A stretch of DNA of 64,000 nucleotides from Sphingobacteriales bacterium (GTDB taxonomy: Bacteria > Bacteroidota > Bacteroidia > Chitinophagales > Chitinophagaceae), in contig JACRJO010000013.1 in the NCBI GenBank assembly GCA_016219985.1, forward strand, positions 1-64,000, given 5' to 3'. The notes beneath the pieces are model-generated. The model was not told the DNA's origin and made no database searches. It saw only the letters and a program-made list of their open reading frames with translations. The position numbers were made by a program, and so were the translations under genes. Positions 33,724 to 42,993 of the stretch are shown here, piece by piece. Positions within the stretch are counted from its first letter, which is position 1, and each line of letters opens with the position of its first letter.

Positions 33724-35034
33724 CTATTCCAGTTTATTCAGTATTTTTTGTGCGGCCTCGTCCAACGCTTTACCGGCGGCCTCATTTATTTTTCCTTCAA
33801 ATTTTCCGTCAATTTTCTGGCGGGCCACTTCAGCGCCATCCGATACCCGGATCAGCGTAACACTGCCTTCAATCGTATAAGAAGACATCGCATTCGGGTC
33901 AGTATTCTTAATGGCTTTCAGTAAACCGCCCACTTTGCTGCCGGATTTGATTTTTGTCAGCTCACTGGTCAGCAGGTAATCACAGTTCAGGGTTTTCGCT
34001 TCTTCCACCGAACTGATCACGACTGCATCTGTGGAACCGCCGGTTAATACACCCGCGAGGCGGTTTTGCAGTTCAGCGGCCTGCACCTGGTCATCTGTTT
34101 TGGGTTGCAGAACGGCGAAACGTTTCACATTAGGGGCTTTTTGCTCACTGACCTGATTTTCCTTTTGTTTGTTTTTCGCCGTTTTCATCATGTCAGTCAT
34201 CATATTCCCGATATCCATCTTTTCCTGCAGATCTTCTTCGTTTTTAGTTTCTGTATAACCCGGGGGAATTTCAAAAAGCATGGAGTCCAGCTTCTCCGTG
34301 GAAAACTCCAGGGTTTCCAGGTCGGTTTTAAATTCATTGGCCGTTGACTGGTTGCCCATGATCATCGTGGTGGACTCTGTCAGGGGAAAACCCAGTTTGC
34401 CCTTACCGCTGCGATGGGTAACAAAACGGTCCCTGCAATCCAGCTTGGGTTTTTCACCGGGTTTCCGTTGTATCTGCGGGTAGTGAACCGGGCAGTTAAA
34501 TTTTGGGAGGTCGATATACCAGCCGTCAGTTTTAACCACGAAACTGTCTTTCATCATACAGGCATCCGGGGAGGGCTTCATTTTACGGGTGGTCCATACA
34601 TGACGGGCTGTAAAGCCATACATTTTCTTCCGTTCGCCGGTATCCCGGATACTGTACCAGGTGCTGATCACCCCTCCTTTTTGCGGAGCGGTTTTTTCTT
34701 TTGCGGGCGTAACCGGTTTTTTGGTGGCCGGCGCATCCTCATCCTCTATTATTTCTTCGGCCTGTTTATAAAAGGAATCAATATAGTAGAGTTTTTTATT
34801 GTCATTGATTTTGATAGTGCGCTGCAGGTCACATTGCTCAATTGTAATGGGCTGGGCGGGCATACCCATCATGGTGCCAGGCTCTGTTCTCTTGCGCATA
34901 CCTTTTACATACACAACAGACTCAGACTTCATCCCCATCATAGAGGTGGATTGTTTCAATTTGTATTGCTGTGCGTTTGACGAGGGAGAAAAAAACAGGA
35001 AGGCAGTGAAAAGAAGAAGGAAATACTTTTTCAT
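33724..35034 (-). CDS. Secreted protein of unknown function, two-part
   Basis: A 436-residue exported protein. The signal peptide MKKYFLLLFTAFLFFSPSSN (cut after NAQ) fixes the start at 35034; the frame is open 78 bases further. The N-terminal half (QQYKLKQSTSMMGMKSESVVYV ... RRTIK-type strands, then a Pro/Lys linker) resembles periplasmic DUF4412-like proteins. The C-terminal part (RFAVLQPKTDDQVQAAELQN, CDYLLTSELTKIKSG, IRVSDGAEVARQKIDG) resembles lipoproteins that fold like CsgG/TolB-N assembly factors. No catalytic motif is seen. It is convergent with the ABC-membrane gene. Confidence 0.75.
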   Translation of the reverse strand: MKKYFLLLFTAFLFFSPSSNAQQYKLKQSTSMMGMKSESVVYVKGMRKRTEPGTMMGMPAQPITIEQCDLQRTIKINDNKKLYYIDSFYKQAEEIIEDEDAPATKKPVTPAKEKTAPQKGGVISTWYSIRDTGERKKMYGFTARHVWTTRKMKPSPDACMMKDSFVVKTDGWYIDLPKFNCPVHYPQIQRKPGEKPKLDCRDRFVTHRSGKGKLGFPLTESTTMIMGNQSTANEFKTDLETLEFSTEKLDSMLFEIPPGYTETKNEEDLQEKMDIGNMMTDMMKTAKNKQKENQVSEQKAPNVKRFAVLQPKTDDQVQAAELQNRLAGVLTGGSTDAVVISSVEEAKTLNCDYLLTSELTKIKSGSKVGGLLKAIKNTDPNAMSSYTIEGSVTLIRVSDGAEVARQKIDGKFEGKINEAAGKALDEAAQKILNKLE

Positions 35035-35115
35035 ATTCAGCGGGTTTGTACTAAAGATAGTTATTCGTTCAGAACCCGGAAATGATAAGGGTTTTGCTTT
35101 TTCGGAGGGCACTAA

Positions 35116-36978
35116 TTATCTCCCCATAAATACCATTAATATCTGTACATCGCTGGGGTTAATACCCGAAATCCGACTGGCCTGCCCCAGGGTCCGGGGT
35201 TTTACGCGGCTGAGCTTTTCCCGGGCCTCGTTGCCGAGGGAGCCGATTTTTTTATAGTCGAAGGTTTCGGGTATTTCAAGTTCTTCCAGCTGGGACATGC
35301 GGCTGACTAATTCCTTTTCTTTTTCTATATACACTTCGTACTTGACCTGGATGGCGGCTTGTTCAATGGAGTCCGCAGTGAAGGATGACAGGGCGGCTTT
35401 TAATTTGGGCAAGGCTTCTGCCAGGGCAGGCAGTTCCACAGAGGGACGAAGAAGGATTTTTTCAGCCCTTTGTTTTTCAGTGATCGTGGAAGACCCGATT
35501 TCTTCAAACCAGGCATTGATCTCGCCCGGTTCAACGGGCAGCTCTTTGAGTATTTTTTTGATCTGCTCTACGGCAGATTTCTTTTCGGTTACTTTAGTCA
35601 TCCGCTCTTCGGAGGCAAGGCCGATGGTATGACTGAGTTCTGTCAGGCGCAGGTCCGCATTATCCTGGCGGAGCAAGGTCCTGAATTCAGCACGGGAAGT
35701 AAACATCCGGTAGGGCTCCCGGGTTCCCTTACTGATCAGGTCATCAATCAATACCCCGATATAGGCATCACTCCTTTTAAGAACAAGGGGTTCTTTTCCG
35801 GTTGCGCGCTGATGCGCATTGATACCGGCCATCAATCCCTGGCAGGCGGCTTCTTCATAACCGGTCGTACCATTGATCTGGCCGGCGAAAAACAGGTTAT
35901 GAATCAATTTGGTTTCCAGCGAATATTTTAATTGTGTCGGCGGAAAGAAATCATATTCGATCGCATACCCGGGACGGAACATTTTGGCGTTTTCAAATCC
36001 GGGTATATTACGAAGAGCTTCGTATTGTGTTTCTTCAGGCAGGGAAGTGGAGAAGCCATTCAGGTAGATCTCCACCGTGTTCCATCCCTCGGGTTCCACA
36101 AATAACTGGTGCCGGTCTCTTTCAGCAAAGCGGTTGATCTTGTCTTCTATACTGGGACAATACCTCGGTCCCACCCCGTCGATCCTGCCGGCAAACATGG
36201 GGCTGCGGTCAAAACCGGTCTTCAGGATATCGTGTACTTTTTGATTGGTATAAGTAATCCAGCAGCTTCTTTGCTGTTTTGGTTTTTCTGTATCAAGAAA
36301 GGAGAAACCGGTATGATCACTGTCCCCCGGCTGTTCCTCCATTTTGGAATAATCCAGGCTTCTTCCATCTACCCTGGGTGGTGTTCCCGTCTTTAGCCGG
36401 TCACTTTCAAATCCCTGTTCAACTAACTGTTCAGTAATACCAGTTGCCGCTTTTTCTGCAATTCTTCCACCTCCAAAATTCTTTTCACCAATATGCACGA
36501 TCCCGTTCAGGAAGGTCCCGTTGGTGAGCACCACGGATTTTGCTTTTATCTCATGACCCATCCCGGTGATCACTCCATAACAGCGGCCCCCTTTTACCAA
36601 TAAGCCTTTTACCATGTCCTGGTAGAAATCGAGGTTCGGGGTATTCTCCAGCATCTCCCTCCACTTCAAATGGAAAAGCATGCGATCGTTCTGGGCCCTG
36701 GGGCTCCACATAGCGGGACCCTTGCTCCGGTTCAGCATCCGGAACTGTATGGTGGACAAATCCGTTACGATTCCGGAATAGCCACCCAGGGCATCAATTT
36801 CCCGTACGATCTGGCCTTTGGCGATTCCCCCCATGGCGGGATTGCAGCTCATTTGGGCAATGGTCTGCATATTCATGGTCACCAACAGGGTTTTTGAGCC
36901 CAGGTTGGCGGCTGCTGCGGCGGCCTCACAGCCGGCATGACCGGCCCCTACTACTATGACATCGTATGCTGGAAACAT
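35116..36978 (-). CDS. mnmG: tRNA uridine-5-carboxymethylaminomethyl synthesis enzyme
   Basis: A 620-residue FAD enzyme that, with MnmE, installs the (carboxymethyl)aminomethyl group on U34 of tRNAs. It starts at the FAD fold AYDVIVVGAGHAGCEAA, with NPAMGGIAKGQIVREIDALGG, LKTGTPPRVDGRS, PGYAIEYDFF and GQINGTTGYEEAACQGL as GidA signatures, and ends with the helical MnmE-binding domain (ASRISGINPSDVQILMVF). I set the start at the ATG of MFPAYD (36978), two bases short of a very close promoter; the open frame continues to 37047. Length matches the family. Confidence 0.97.
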   Translation of the reverse strand: MFPAYDVIVVGAGHAGCEAAAAAANLGSKTLLVTMNMQTIAQMSCNPAMGGIAKGQIVREIDALGGYSGIVTDLSTIQFRMLNRSKGPAMWSPRAQNDRMLFHLKWREMLENTPNLDFYQDMVKGLLVKGGRCYGVITGMGHEIKAKSVVLTNGTFLNGIVHIGEKNFGGGRIAEKAATGITEQLVEQGFESDRLKTGTPPRVDGRSLDYSKMEEQPGDSDHTGFSFLDTEKPKQQRSCWITYTNQKVHDILKTGFDRSPMFAGRIDGVGPRYCPSIEDKINRFAERDRHQLFVEPEGWNTVEIYLNGFSTSLPEETQYEALRNIPGFENAKMFRPGYAIEYDFFPPTQLKYSLETKLIHNLFFAGQINGTTGYEEAACQGLMAGINAHQRATGKEPLVLKRSDAYIGVLIDDLISKGTREPYRMFTSRAEFRTLLRQDNADLRLTELSHTIGLASEERMTKVTEKKSAVEQIKKILKELPVEPGEINAWFEEIGSSTITEKQRAEKILLRPSVELPALAEALPKLKAALSSFTADSIEQAAIQVKYEVYIEKEKELVSRMSQLEELEIPETFDYKKIGSLGNEAREKLSRVKPRTLGQASRISGINPSDVQILMVFMGR

Positions 36979-36984
36979 GGGGTG

Positions 36985-37017
36985 CAAAGGTATCTTGTTC
37001 TGCGGGCTATTTTTCAA
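36985..37017 (-). promoter_or_regulatory. mnmG promoter inside the 3' end of the upstream gene
   Basis: On the minus strand TTG (37015-37017), a 22-base spacer and TACCTTTG (36985-36992) match the consensus fully. The -7 box ends six bases before the mnmG ATG, and the promoter overlaps the last codons of the HNH-like gene. The predicted transcript has almost no 5' leader. Confidence 0.7.
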
Positions 37018-37621
37018 AGTTTTTAAGGAAGCGGACTTCCTTTTCAATATCAGCGGGACTCTTTCCGCTGTTCAGAAGTCCGAACTCGTATTGAGTATAG
37101 CCTTCAAGCAGCGACAGGTACTCTATTTTTTCCCGGATAAATCGCTCCCGGGGTTCCAGGGGAAGTCTTTCTGTATCTTCTAACTGGGTTAATTTGCTTA
37201 AAAGCGCCTTACAGGGAGCATAATGCGTCTTTTCCCAAAGAGTTTGAAAGAAGTTTCGGGCTGCCAGCATATTAAAGCCCTTTCCTGTTTCTTTGGACTC
37301 CGGAATATATTCTATGCTCAGGTTGGGAAAGCCCCAGCATGCTTTCAGGTCTTCCTCCCGGGTAAAGTCGAAATAGGCTACCGGGATAATATGATCAAAC
37401 TGCCATTTCTTTCCGAAATCCTCCCAACCAATCCCTTCTTTAAACTGTGATTCAAACCAACTCCGCATATTTGTTATGTCCAGTCCAAAATAGCTTGCGT
37501 AGGCCGCACAGGGATGTCTTTCCAGGACATAGCGGCGAAGTGCGATTTGCCATTTCTTTTTTTCCCTGATCTTCAGGGTTTCGGGAGACTCTTCCTGCTT
37601 TGTATATCGTTTTCTGGTCAT
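37007..37621 (-). CDS. HNH-like protein
   Basis: A 204-residue soluble protein. The centre reads WQFDHIIPVAYFDF followed at a typical distance by CWGFPNLSIEYIPESKE, a layout similar to the DHIxPL...NL of HNH (beta-beta-alpha metal) nucleases; the first histidine of an HH pair is replaced by Asp-His as in many HNH proteins. The N terminus is basic and helical. There is no partner gene that would define a restriction or defence role: mnmG lies directly downstream and a repeat array upstream. I do not recognise a named family. Confidence 0.6.
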   Translation of the reverse strand: MTRKRYTKQEESPETLKIREKKKWQIALRRYVLERHPCAAYASYFGLDITNMRSWFESQFKEGIGWEDFGKKWQFDHIIPVAYFDFTREEDLKACWGFPNLSIEYIPESKETGKGFNMLAARNFFQTLWEKTHYAPCKALLSKLTQLEDTERLPLEPRERFIREKIEYLSLLEGYTQYEFGLLNSGKSPADIEKEVRFLKNFEK

Positions 37622-37707
37622 AAAGCCTCGTTTTCACAAAGATAGGGGTTCCACGGGACACTGTTTCAGGTTGAAACGGTGTCCCGTGGAACAGTGCCGC
37701 AGAGCTG

Positions 37708-38115
37708 AATTAATAATTATTGGGTCGTTTATGGTAGCAAGCACTTTAAGGCGGGATTATTAATTATTGGGCTGCTTACAGCAGCAGGTGCCCTAAGGTT
37801 GGATTATTTATTATTGAGGTCGCTTATAGTTGCAAGTGTCCTAAGGTTGGATTATTTATTATTGAGGTCGTTTATAGTAGTAATCGTCTGAAGGCAGATT
37901 ATTTATTGAAATCTATTGAGATTGCAGCCCCTATTGAAGAAGATTGACTATTCAGAAAAGCCAATAATAAATAACCCTCCTTTAAAGCCTTTTCCTCCCT
38001 GAGACTCTAATAATAAATAACCTTCCTTTAAAGCCTTTTCCTTCCTAAGGCTCTAATAATAAATAATCCACCTTTAAAGCCTTTCCCTCCATGAGATTCT
38101 GAATAATTAATAATT
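37708..38115. repeat. AT-rich interspersed repeat array, variant copy 3
   Basis: The 507-base gap between ybeY and the HNH-like gene is filled by two opposed sets of repeats. The left set has a period of 47-48 (units near 37708, 37754, 37801, 37849) with TTATTTATTATTGAGGTCG; its first unit contains TAATAATTATTGGGTCG, linking it to the 66-bp arrays. The right set has a period of 46 (AATAATAAATAACC at 37963, 38009, 38055) and carries TTTAAAGCCTTTTCCTCC. The two sets share TTATTTATTATT in inverse orientation, giving a large imperfect inverted repeat centred near 37930. No other feature is seen. Confidence 0.8.
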
Positions 38116-38128
38116 CCCCAAGCAGCAA

Positions 38129-38563
38129 TTAGTTAGAAAAGTACCTGGAAAGCCAATAATCCTCCCTTTTTCTCATGGTTGCGATCTCTTCTTTCTTTTT
38201 GTCGCCATAACCGCAGAGATGCAGGGCGCCATGGAAGATCACCCGGTGCAACTCGGATTTGAACGTGGTCCCCAGGGTTTTGGCATTGTCCCTTACCCGG
38301 TCGATACTGATATAGATCTCACCCGTGGTAGCGGGACCGGCAGATAAGTCGAAAGTGATGATATCCGTATAAAAATCATGCGCCAGGTACTGCCGGTTGA
38401 TATCAAGCAGTCTTTTGTCCGAACAGAAGATATAATTGAGGGCCTCCAGCTTTTGACCTTCTTTTTTAAAAAGGGTTTCAATAAAGGCTTTCAGGCCAGC
38501 CCGGTTTTCCAGGCTAAAGCCGGTGCATTCGTAAAAGAAACAAACTTTTGATTGTGAAGGCAT
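38129..38563 (-). CDS. ybeY: rRNA maturation endoribonuclease YbeY
   Basis: A 144-residue UPF0054 metalloprotein needed for 16S rRNA 3' maturation and ribosome quality control. The zinc motif is HRVIFHGALHLCGYGDKKKEE, matching HGxLHLxGYDH except that the last His is replaced by KKK spacing, as in many Bacteroidota. FYTDIITFDLS and DRVRDNAKTLG precede it. The start at 38563 (MPSQSK) is chosen for length; a longer frame reaches 38614 but would include a nonconserved stretch. It is divergent from feoA. Confidence 0.93.
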   Translation of the reverse strand: MPSQSKVCFFYECTGFSLENRAGLKAFIETLFKKEGQKLEALNYIFCSDKRLLDINRQYLAHDFYTDIITFDLSAGPATTGEIYISIDRVRDNAKTLGTTFKSELHRVIFHGALHLCGYGDKKKEEIATMRKREDYWLSRYFSN

Positions 38564-38601
38564 AATTTCAAAATTCGTAAAGAAATACCATCCAACAAGG
38601 G

Positions 38602-38609
38602 TAGTTTTG
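38602..38609 (+). promoter_or_regulatory. -7 box of feoA
   Basis: TAGTTTTG matches TAnnTTTG and lies 22 bases before the feoA ATG in the divergent ybeY/feoA gap. A -33 TTG at correct spacing is not evident. Confidence 0.5.
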
Positions 38610-38631
38610 CACAATTAATAATACCGGATAA

Positions 38632-38862
38632 ATGATTGCAAGGCTTTCTGAATTAAAACCTGGACAGGAGGGAATCATCAGGGAATTTCAAAACAATGAG
38701 ATCTTTCTGAAATTAATGGAAATGGGCTGTGTTCCCGGCGAAAGAATCCTCCTTGAGCAGATAGCTCCCCTGGGCGACCCGATCTCTGTGAACGTGGCCG
38801 GTTATCACCTGAGTTTGCGCCTGAATGAGGCGGAACATATCTTTGTTGAATTAAAACATTGA
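38632..38862 (+). CDS. feoA: FeoA-family ferrous iron transport accessory protein
   Basis: A 76-residue SH3-like FeoA domain: LSELKPGQEGIIREFQNNEIFLKLMEMGCVPGERI, then APLGDPISVNVAGYHLSLR and a final IFVEL. FeoA supports the FeoB permease in Fe(II) uptake. Here it is separated from feoB (43168-45285, opposite strand) by more than four kilobases and instead starts a two-gene unit with nadD, whose ATG is 15 bases behind its stop. Confidence 0.93.
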   Translation: MIARLSELKPGQEGIIREFQNNEIFLKLMEMGCVPGERILLEQIAPLGDPISVNVAGYHLSLRLNEAEHIFVELKH

Positions 38863-38877
38863 TATTCAATAGATTAA

Positions 38878-39450
38878 ATGAAAATTGGTCTTTATTTTGG
38901 CTCCTTTAACCCGGTTCATGTCGGGCATCTTATCATCGCCAGTCATATTCTCAACGAAACGGACATTGAGAAAGTCTGGTTTGTCGTTTCCCCCCAAAAC
39001 CCGTTCAAACAGGAAAACGGGTTGCTGAATGAATACCATCGTCTTCACCTGGTGAAACTGGCAACCGGGCAGGACAACCGGATCAAGGCTTCTGAAATAG
39101 AATTTGGATTGCCCAAACCTTCCTACACGATCAACACGCTCACCTACCTCGCGGAAAAATATCCCGAACACGAATTCTGCATCATCATGGGGAGCGATAG
39201 TTTCCAGAACCTGCCGAAATGGAAGAATGCGGAACTGATCATCCGGGATCATGAGATCTACGTGTATCCGCGTCCCGGTTTCCCGGTGGAGAGTCATACC
39301 GGGGCAAAACTGCATATCGTCGGGGCCCCCCTGTTACAACTATCTGCAACGCATATACGAAAATGCATTGCTGAAGGAAAATCGGTCCGGTATATGGTGC
39401 CGGATATGGTGCTGGAGGAAATTGAAAAAGGCGGCTATTATAAAAAATAA
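38878..39450 (+). CDS. nadD: Nicotinate-nucleotide adenylyltransferase
   Basis: A 190-residue nucleotidyltransferase that turns nicotinate mononucleotide and ATP into deamido-NAD in the NAD pathway. The phosphate-binding motif [18 protein letters not shown] (HxGH), [13 protein letters not shown] and the C-terminal ISSTxxR-type sequence, here [20 protein letters not shown], are all present. Length is normal. It follows feoA closely and its 3' end overlaps the convergent chrA by 13 bases. Confidence 0.96.
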   Translation: MKIGLYFGSFNPVHVGHLIIASHILNETDIEKVWFVVSPQNPFKQENGLLNEYHRLHLVKLATGQDNRIKASEIEFGLPKPSYTINTLTYLAEKYPEHEFCIIMGSDSFQNLPKWKNAELIIRDHEIYVYPRPGFPVESHTGAKLHIVGAPLLQLSATHIRKCIAEGKSVRYMVPDMVLEEIEKGGYYKK

Positions 39451-40676
39451 CCCAGGCCGAGGCAGGAGATCACGATAAAAGGCGGGAGGATCCGCGTAAA
39501 CTGCAGCAGCAGGATGGTGCCAAGAATCACGAGCACATTAACCAGGCTAACCGTATTGGGGCCGGTTAAAGAAATGTCCCGCATGATATAAAAAGAGGAG
39601 GCCAGCATGATGCCCACCACCACCGCATTGATCCCTTCAAGCGAACGGTAGACCACGGCATACTTTCGCAGGTTGTGCCAGATCGGGTAAAAGAACAGCA
39701 CCAGCAGGGCGCTGGGCAGGAAGATGGCCACCATGCCTATCAGGCAACCCAGCACCTGCATGTGGGCGCCCATATCTTTCAGCGCCATCCCGCCGGTAAA
39801 AGCGGCAATAGAAAATACGGGTCCGGGTACGGCCTGCACGATCCCCATACCGGTATATAATTTTTCTTCATCGATCTGTACTGCATTCGGATTCCTTTTT
39901 TTTACGGTCTCCGGGCGTACGCTCCATTGCTCGAGCATCATCGGCATCAGTACCTGGCCCCCGCCAAAGACCAGGCTTCCCATCCGGTACGTGTTTTCAA
40001 AAAGATTGATCGCTTTCCGGTTGGGCCAGTCGTTTTTACGGGCCGTTTCACTCAGGATACCGGCTGCGATAAAAATGATACCGAATAACCAGAAATTCCA
40101 CCAGCGGGTTTTGCGGGGTTTTTGTTCCACCTGCGGAATACGGGTCTGGCTGAAATTCGTGGCAATTCCCCCCGCAACGATCAGCACGGGGATGACCCAG
40201 GTTTTCCCAAACAGGAAATAAGTGGCCGCCACACTGCAGAGCATGATGATCCAGGTGATCATATTCCGGATCGCAATAGGAAAAATATGAATCACGGCAT
40301 AACCCAGGAACCCGGCGGCCATAGGGGGAATGAATTTGAAAATATCTGTTCCCAGCTCCCGTTTATCGATGTATTGCAATAAAAAGGAAAAGGCTCCCAT
40401 CAGGATACTGGCCGGCAGGATCCAGACAGTTAGGGTCAGCACGGCCAGGGGGATTCCGCCTCTTTTATACCCGATCAGGGTGAGGGTCTGGGTGGAGGAA
40501 GCCCCCGGGAGCAACTGGCAAAAAGCATTGTACTCCATCAGCTCCTTTTCCGTAACATAAGGGGTGTGCTCTACAAATGTTTTCATCATCATGCCCAGGT
40601 GGGCCTGGGGCCCGCCAAAGGCAGTAATGCTGTGCCGGAAGACAGCCCTTAAAAAATGGAGATGACGGAGTAGCAT
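39438..40676 (-). CDS. chrA: Chromate efflux transporter, CHR family (two-domain)
   Basis: A 412-residue bidomain CHR permease with ten to twelve helices. Each half carries the family signature: [11 protein letters not shown] with [13 protein letters not shown] in the first, [11 protein letters not shown] with [17 protein letters not shown] in the second. Such proteins export chromate, or in some cases act in sulfate-related transport, in antiport with protons. No chromate regulator lies beside it. It is convergent with nadD and divergent from the M20 gene. Confidence 0.93.
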   Translation of the reverse strand: MLLRHLHFLRAVFRHSITAFGGPQAHLGMMMKTFVEHTPYVTEKELMEYNAFCQLLPGASSTQTLTLIGYKRGGIPLAVLTLTVWILPASILMGAFSFLLQYIDKRELGTDIFKFIPPMAAGFLGYAVIHIFPIAIRNMITWIIMLCSVAATYFLFGKTWVIPVLIVAGGIATNFSQTRIPQVEQKPRKTRWWNFWLFGIIFIAAGILSETARKNDWPNRKAINLFENTYRMGSLVFGGGQVLMPMMLEQWSVRPETVKKRNPNAVQIDEEKLYTGMGIVQAVPGPVFSIAAFTGGMALKDMGAHMQVLGCLIGMVAIFLPSALLVLFFYPIWHNLRKYAVVYRSLEGINAVVVGIMLASSFYIMRDISLTGPNTVSLVNVLVILGTILLLQFTRILPPFIVISCLGLGYFL

Positions 40677-40794
40677 TGGAGTTTAAATATAAAAAATTTC
40701 AGCTAAGCAGGACCTGTTCATTCAAACTCTTTCCTTTTCCTGTAAATTCAATCTTCTTTTCATCCCATTATTACAACCATAAAGACTACTATCA

Positions 40795-42111
40795 ATGAAA
40801 CAAAGACTGATCATTTTATTATTGCTGTCGCCCTTCCTCCTGCCGGCCCAGAAAGTCAAGACCGGGCTGACTGAACGCATGAAGCTGGCTGCTGATCAGA
40901 TCGAAGCAAAATGTATTGCCTGGCGTCGTGATATTCACCAGCATCCTGAGCTGGGTAACCGCGAAACCCGTACTGCCAGAATTATTGCGGATCACCTGCG
41001 CTCTCTTGGGCTGGAGGTGCAGGAGCAAGTGGGTAAGACCGGTGTGGTCGGCTTATTGAAAGGAGGCAAGCCGGGTCCCTGCATCGCACTGCGTGCCGAT
41101 ATGGATGGCCTGCCGCTGGTGGAGCGGGTGAACCTGCCCTATGCCTCCAGCGTGAAATCAACCTATAACGGGCAGGCGGTCGGTGTCATGCATGCCTGCG
41201 GACACGATACGCATGTATCCATACTGATGAGTGTAGCCGAAATACTGGCTGGTATGAAAAACGACCTGGGTGGTTCTGTAAAATTCATTTTCCAGCCCGC
41301 TGAAGAGGGTCCTCCCGAAGGAGAAGAAGGCGGCGCGCCATTGATGGTCAAAGAGGGCGTAATGGACAATCCTAAAGTAGATGTGATTTTCGGGCTGCAT
41401 ATTGAATCAGATATCGAAGCTGGTAAAATTGAATACAAACCCGGGGCTTTTATGGCTTCTTCTGACTGGTTTACCATCAAAGTGAAAGGGAAGGGCAGCC
41501 ATGGCTCACAGCCCTGGAAGGGGATCGACCCGATACAGATCTCCGCACAGATCATCACGGGACTTCAATCAATTGTCAGCCGCCAGTCCGAACTTACTAA
41601 AGCGCCTGTAGTGATTACCGTTGGTAAAATTCAGGGCGGTGTCCGCAGTAATATTATACCCGAGGAATGTGTAATGGAAGGAACCATCCGGACTCTTGAT
41701 AGTAAAATGCAGGAGGAGGTGCATGAGAAAATAAAGTGGACGGCGGAAAAGATCGCCGAAGCTTCCGGGGCCAAAGCGGAAGTGAGCATCGATACCAAGA
41801 CCCTGGTAACTTATAATACACCGGAACTGGTAAGGAAAATGCTACCCTCCCTGGAAAAAGCAGCCGGGCAGGATAATGTCAGGGAAAGAAACTGGGTCAC
41901 CGGGGCCGAAGACTTTTCCTATTATGGCACGAAGGCCCCGGCATTTTTCTTTTACCTGGGGGGTATGCCGAAAGGAAAGGACCCCGCCACCGCCCCGCCC
42001 CATCATACGCCCGATTTTTATGTAGATGACAGTGGTATGAAGACGGGGATACTGGCTTTTTGCCAGCTGGTGATCGACTATATGCAGGCGGAGACCACTG
42101 TTAAAAAATAA
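40795..42111 (+). CDS. Secreted M20D-type amidohydrolase
   Basis: A 438-residue M20 family enzyme related to N-acyl-amino-acid amidohydrolases and hippurate hydrolases. A signal peptide (MKQRLIILLLLSPFLLPAQ) places it in the periplasm. Metal ligands are visible in RRDIHQHPELGNRE, ALRADMDGLPL, MHACGHDTH (two metal ligands) and FQPAEEGPPEGEEGGA with the catalytic and metal Glu; the dimerisation domain has GSHGSQPWKGIDPI and ITVGKIQGG. It releases an acyl group or a residue from an amino-acid conjugate. A beta-lactamase-like gene follows four bases later, probably in one operon. Confidence 0.93.
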   Translation: MKQRLIILLLLSPFLLPAQKVKTGLTERMKLAADQIEAKCIAWRRDIHQHPELGNRETRTARIIADHLRSLGLEVQEQVGKTGVVGLLKGGKPGPCIALRADMDGLPLVERVNLPYASSVKSTYNGQAVGVMHACGHDTHVSILMSVAEILAGMKNDLGGSVKFIFQPAEEGPPEGEEGGAPLMVKEGVMDNPKVDVIFGLHIESDIEAGKIEYKPGAFMASSDWFTIKVKGKGSHGSQPWKGIDPIQISAQIITGLQSIVSRQSELTKAPVVITVGKIQGGVRSNIIPEECVMEGTIRTLDSKMQEEVHEKIKWTAEKIAEASGAKAEVSIDTKTLVTYNTPELVRKMLPSLEKAAGQDNVRERNWVTGAEDFSYYGTKAPAFFFYLGGMPKGKDPATAPPHHTPDFYVDDSGMKTGILAFCQLVIDYMQAETTVKK

Positions 42112-42115
42112 GGCC

Positions 42116-42982
42116 ATGCGAAAAATTTTCCTTGCCGTCTTCATCGGCATGATCTGCCAGCCGGCCGCCTCCCAGCGTACCGATAAAAAACTGCAATCAG
42201 CGATCCGGTCAATGATCAATGGGTATAAAGGCGATATCGGGATCTATATAAAAAACCTGCGCACCGGGAAAATCGTATCTATTGATGCAGATACTGTTTT
42301 TCCAACGGCCAGCATTGTGAAACTGCCCATCTTCCTGGGAATCACGGACCGGATGTACCGGGGAGAACTTGACTATGACTCGTCTTTTATTTACAAAGAT
42401 TCCCTGCTGTATGAAGGCGCGGACATACTTGGTTCCTTCAAGAGCGGAGAGAAAATCGCCCTGAAAAAACTGATCATGCTGATGCTGACAACCAGCGATA
42501 ATACGGCCAGTCTCTGGCTGCAAAGCCTGGCCGGTACCGGCACCCGCATAAACAGCCTGCTCGACAGTCTTGGTTTTACCCATACCCGGGTAAACTCCCG
42601 TACACCCGGCCGGGAGGAGAACCGGGCCCGGTTTGGCTGGGGGCAAACCACAGCCCGCGAAATGGGAGTGCTTTTAGAAAAAATTTACCGGAAAGAGATT
42701 TATTCAGAAGCCAGCTGCGACCGGATGCTGCGCTGCCTGGGCCGGAATTTCTGGGATGAGAACGAAGGGATTTCTGTAATTCCCTCTACGATTGAAGTAT
42801 TCAGTAAAAACGGTTGTGTCAATGCTTCCCGCAGCGAGGTGATGATTGTGAATGCACCCCGGAATCCTTTTGTGCTATGTATTTTTACGAAAAACAACCA
42901 GGATACCAGCTGGAAAAGGGAGAATGAAGCATGGGCAATGGCGAGGAAACTGGCGGCATACTTGTGGGAGTATTATAAATAA
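42116..42982 (+). CDS. Class A beta-lactamase-like serine hydrolase
   Basis: A 288-residue exported protein (signal MRKIFLAVFIGMICQPAAS) with a class A beta-lactamase layout. The nucleophile motif is TASIVK (Ser66, Lys69), and SDN is intact at 127-129. The third motif is KNG (231-233) instead of KTG/KSG, and no clear ExxLN omega loop is seen (REENRARFGWG lies at its place), so deacylation may differ. It could be a divergent lactamase or a peptidoglycan-associated hydrolase. It is four bases downstream of the M20 gene. Confidence 0.85.
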   Translation: MRKIFLAVFIGMICQPAASQRTDKKLQSAIRSMINGYKGDIGIYIKNLRTGKIVSIDADTVFPTASIVKLPIFLGITDRMYRGELDYDSSFIYKDSLLYEGADILGSFKSGEKIALKKLIMLMLTTSDNTASLWLQSLAGTGTRINSLLDSLGFTHTRVNSRTPGREENRARFGWGQTTAREMGVLLEKIYRKEIYSEASCDRMLRCLGRNFWDENEGISVIPSTIEVFSKNGCVNASRSEVMIVNAPRNPFVLCIFTKNNQDTSWKRENEAWAMARKLAAYLWEYYK

Positions 42983-42993
42983 GCACCCGTAAC

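Noticed and set aside
37007..37621. Restriction-modification or defence island around the HNH-like protein
   Set aside because: Neighbours are mnmG, ybeY and a repeat array; no methylase, specificity subunit or other defence gene is present.
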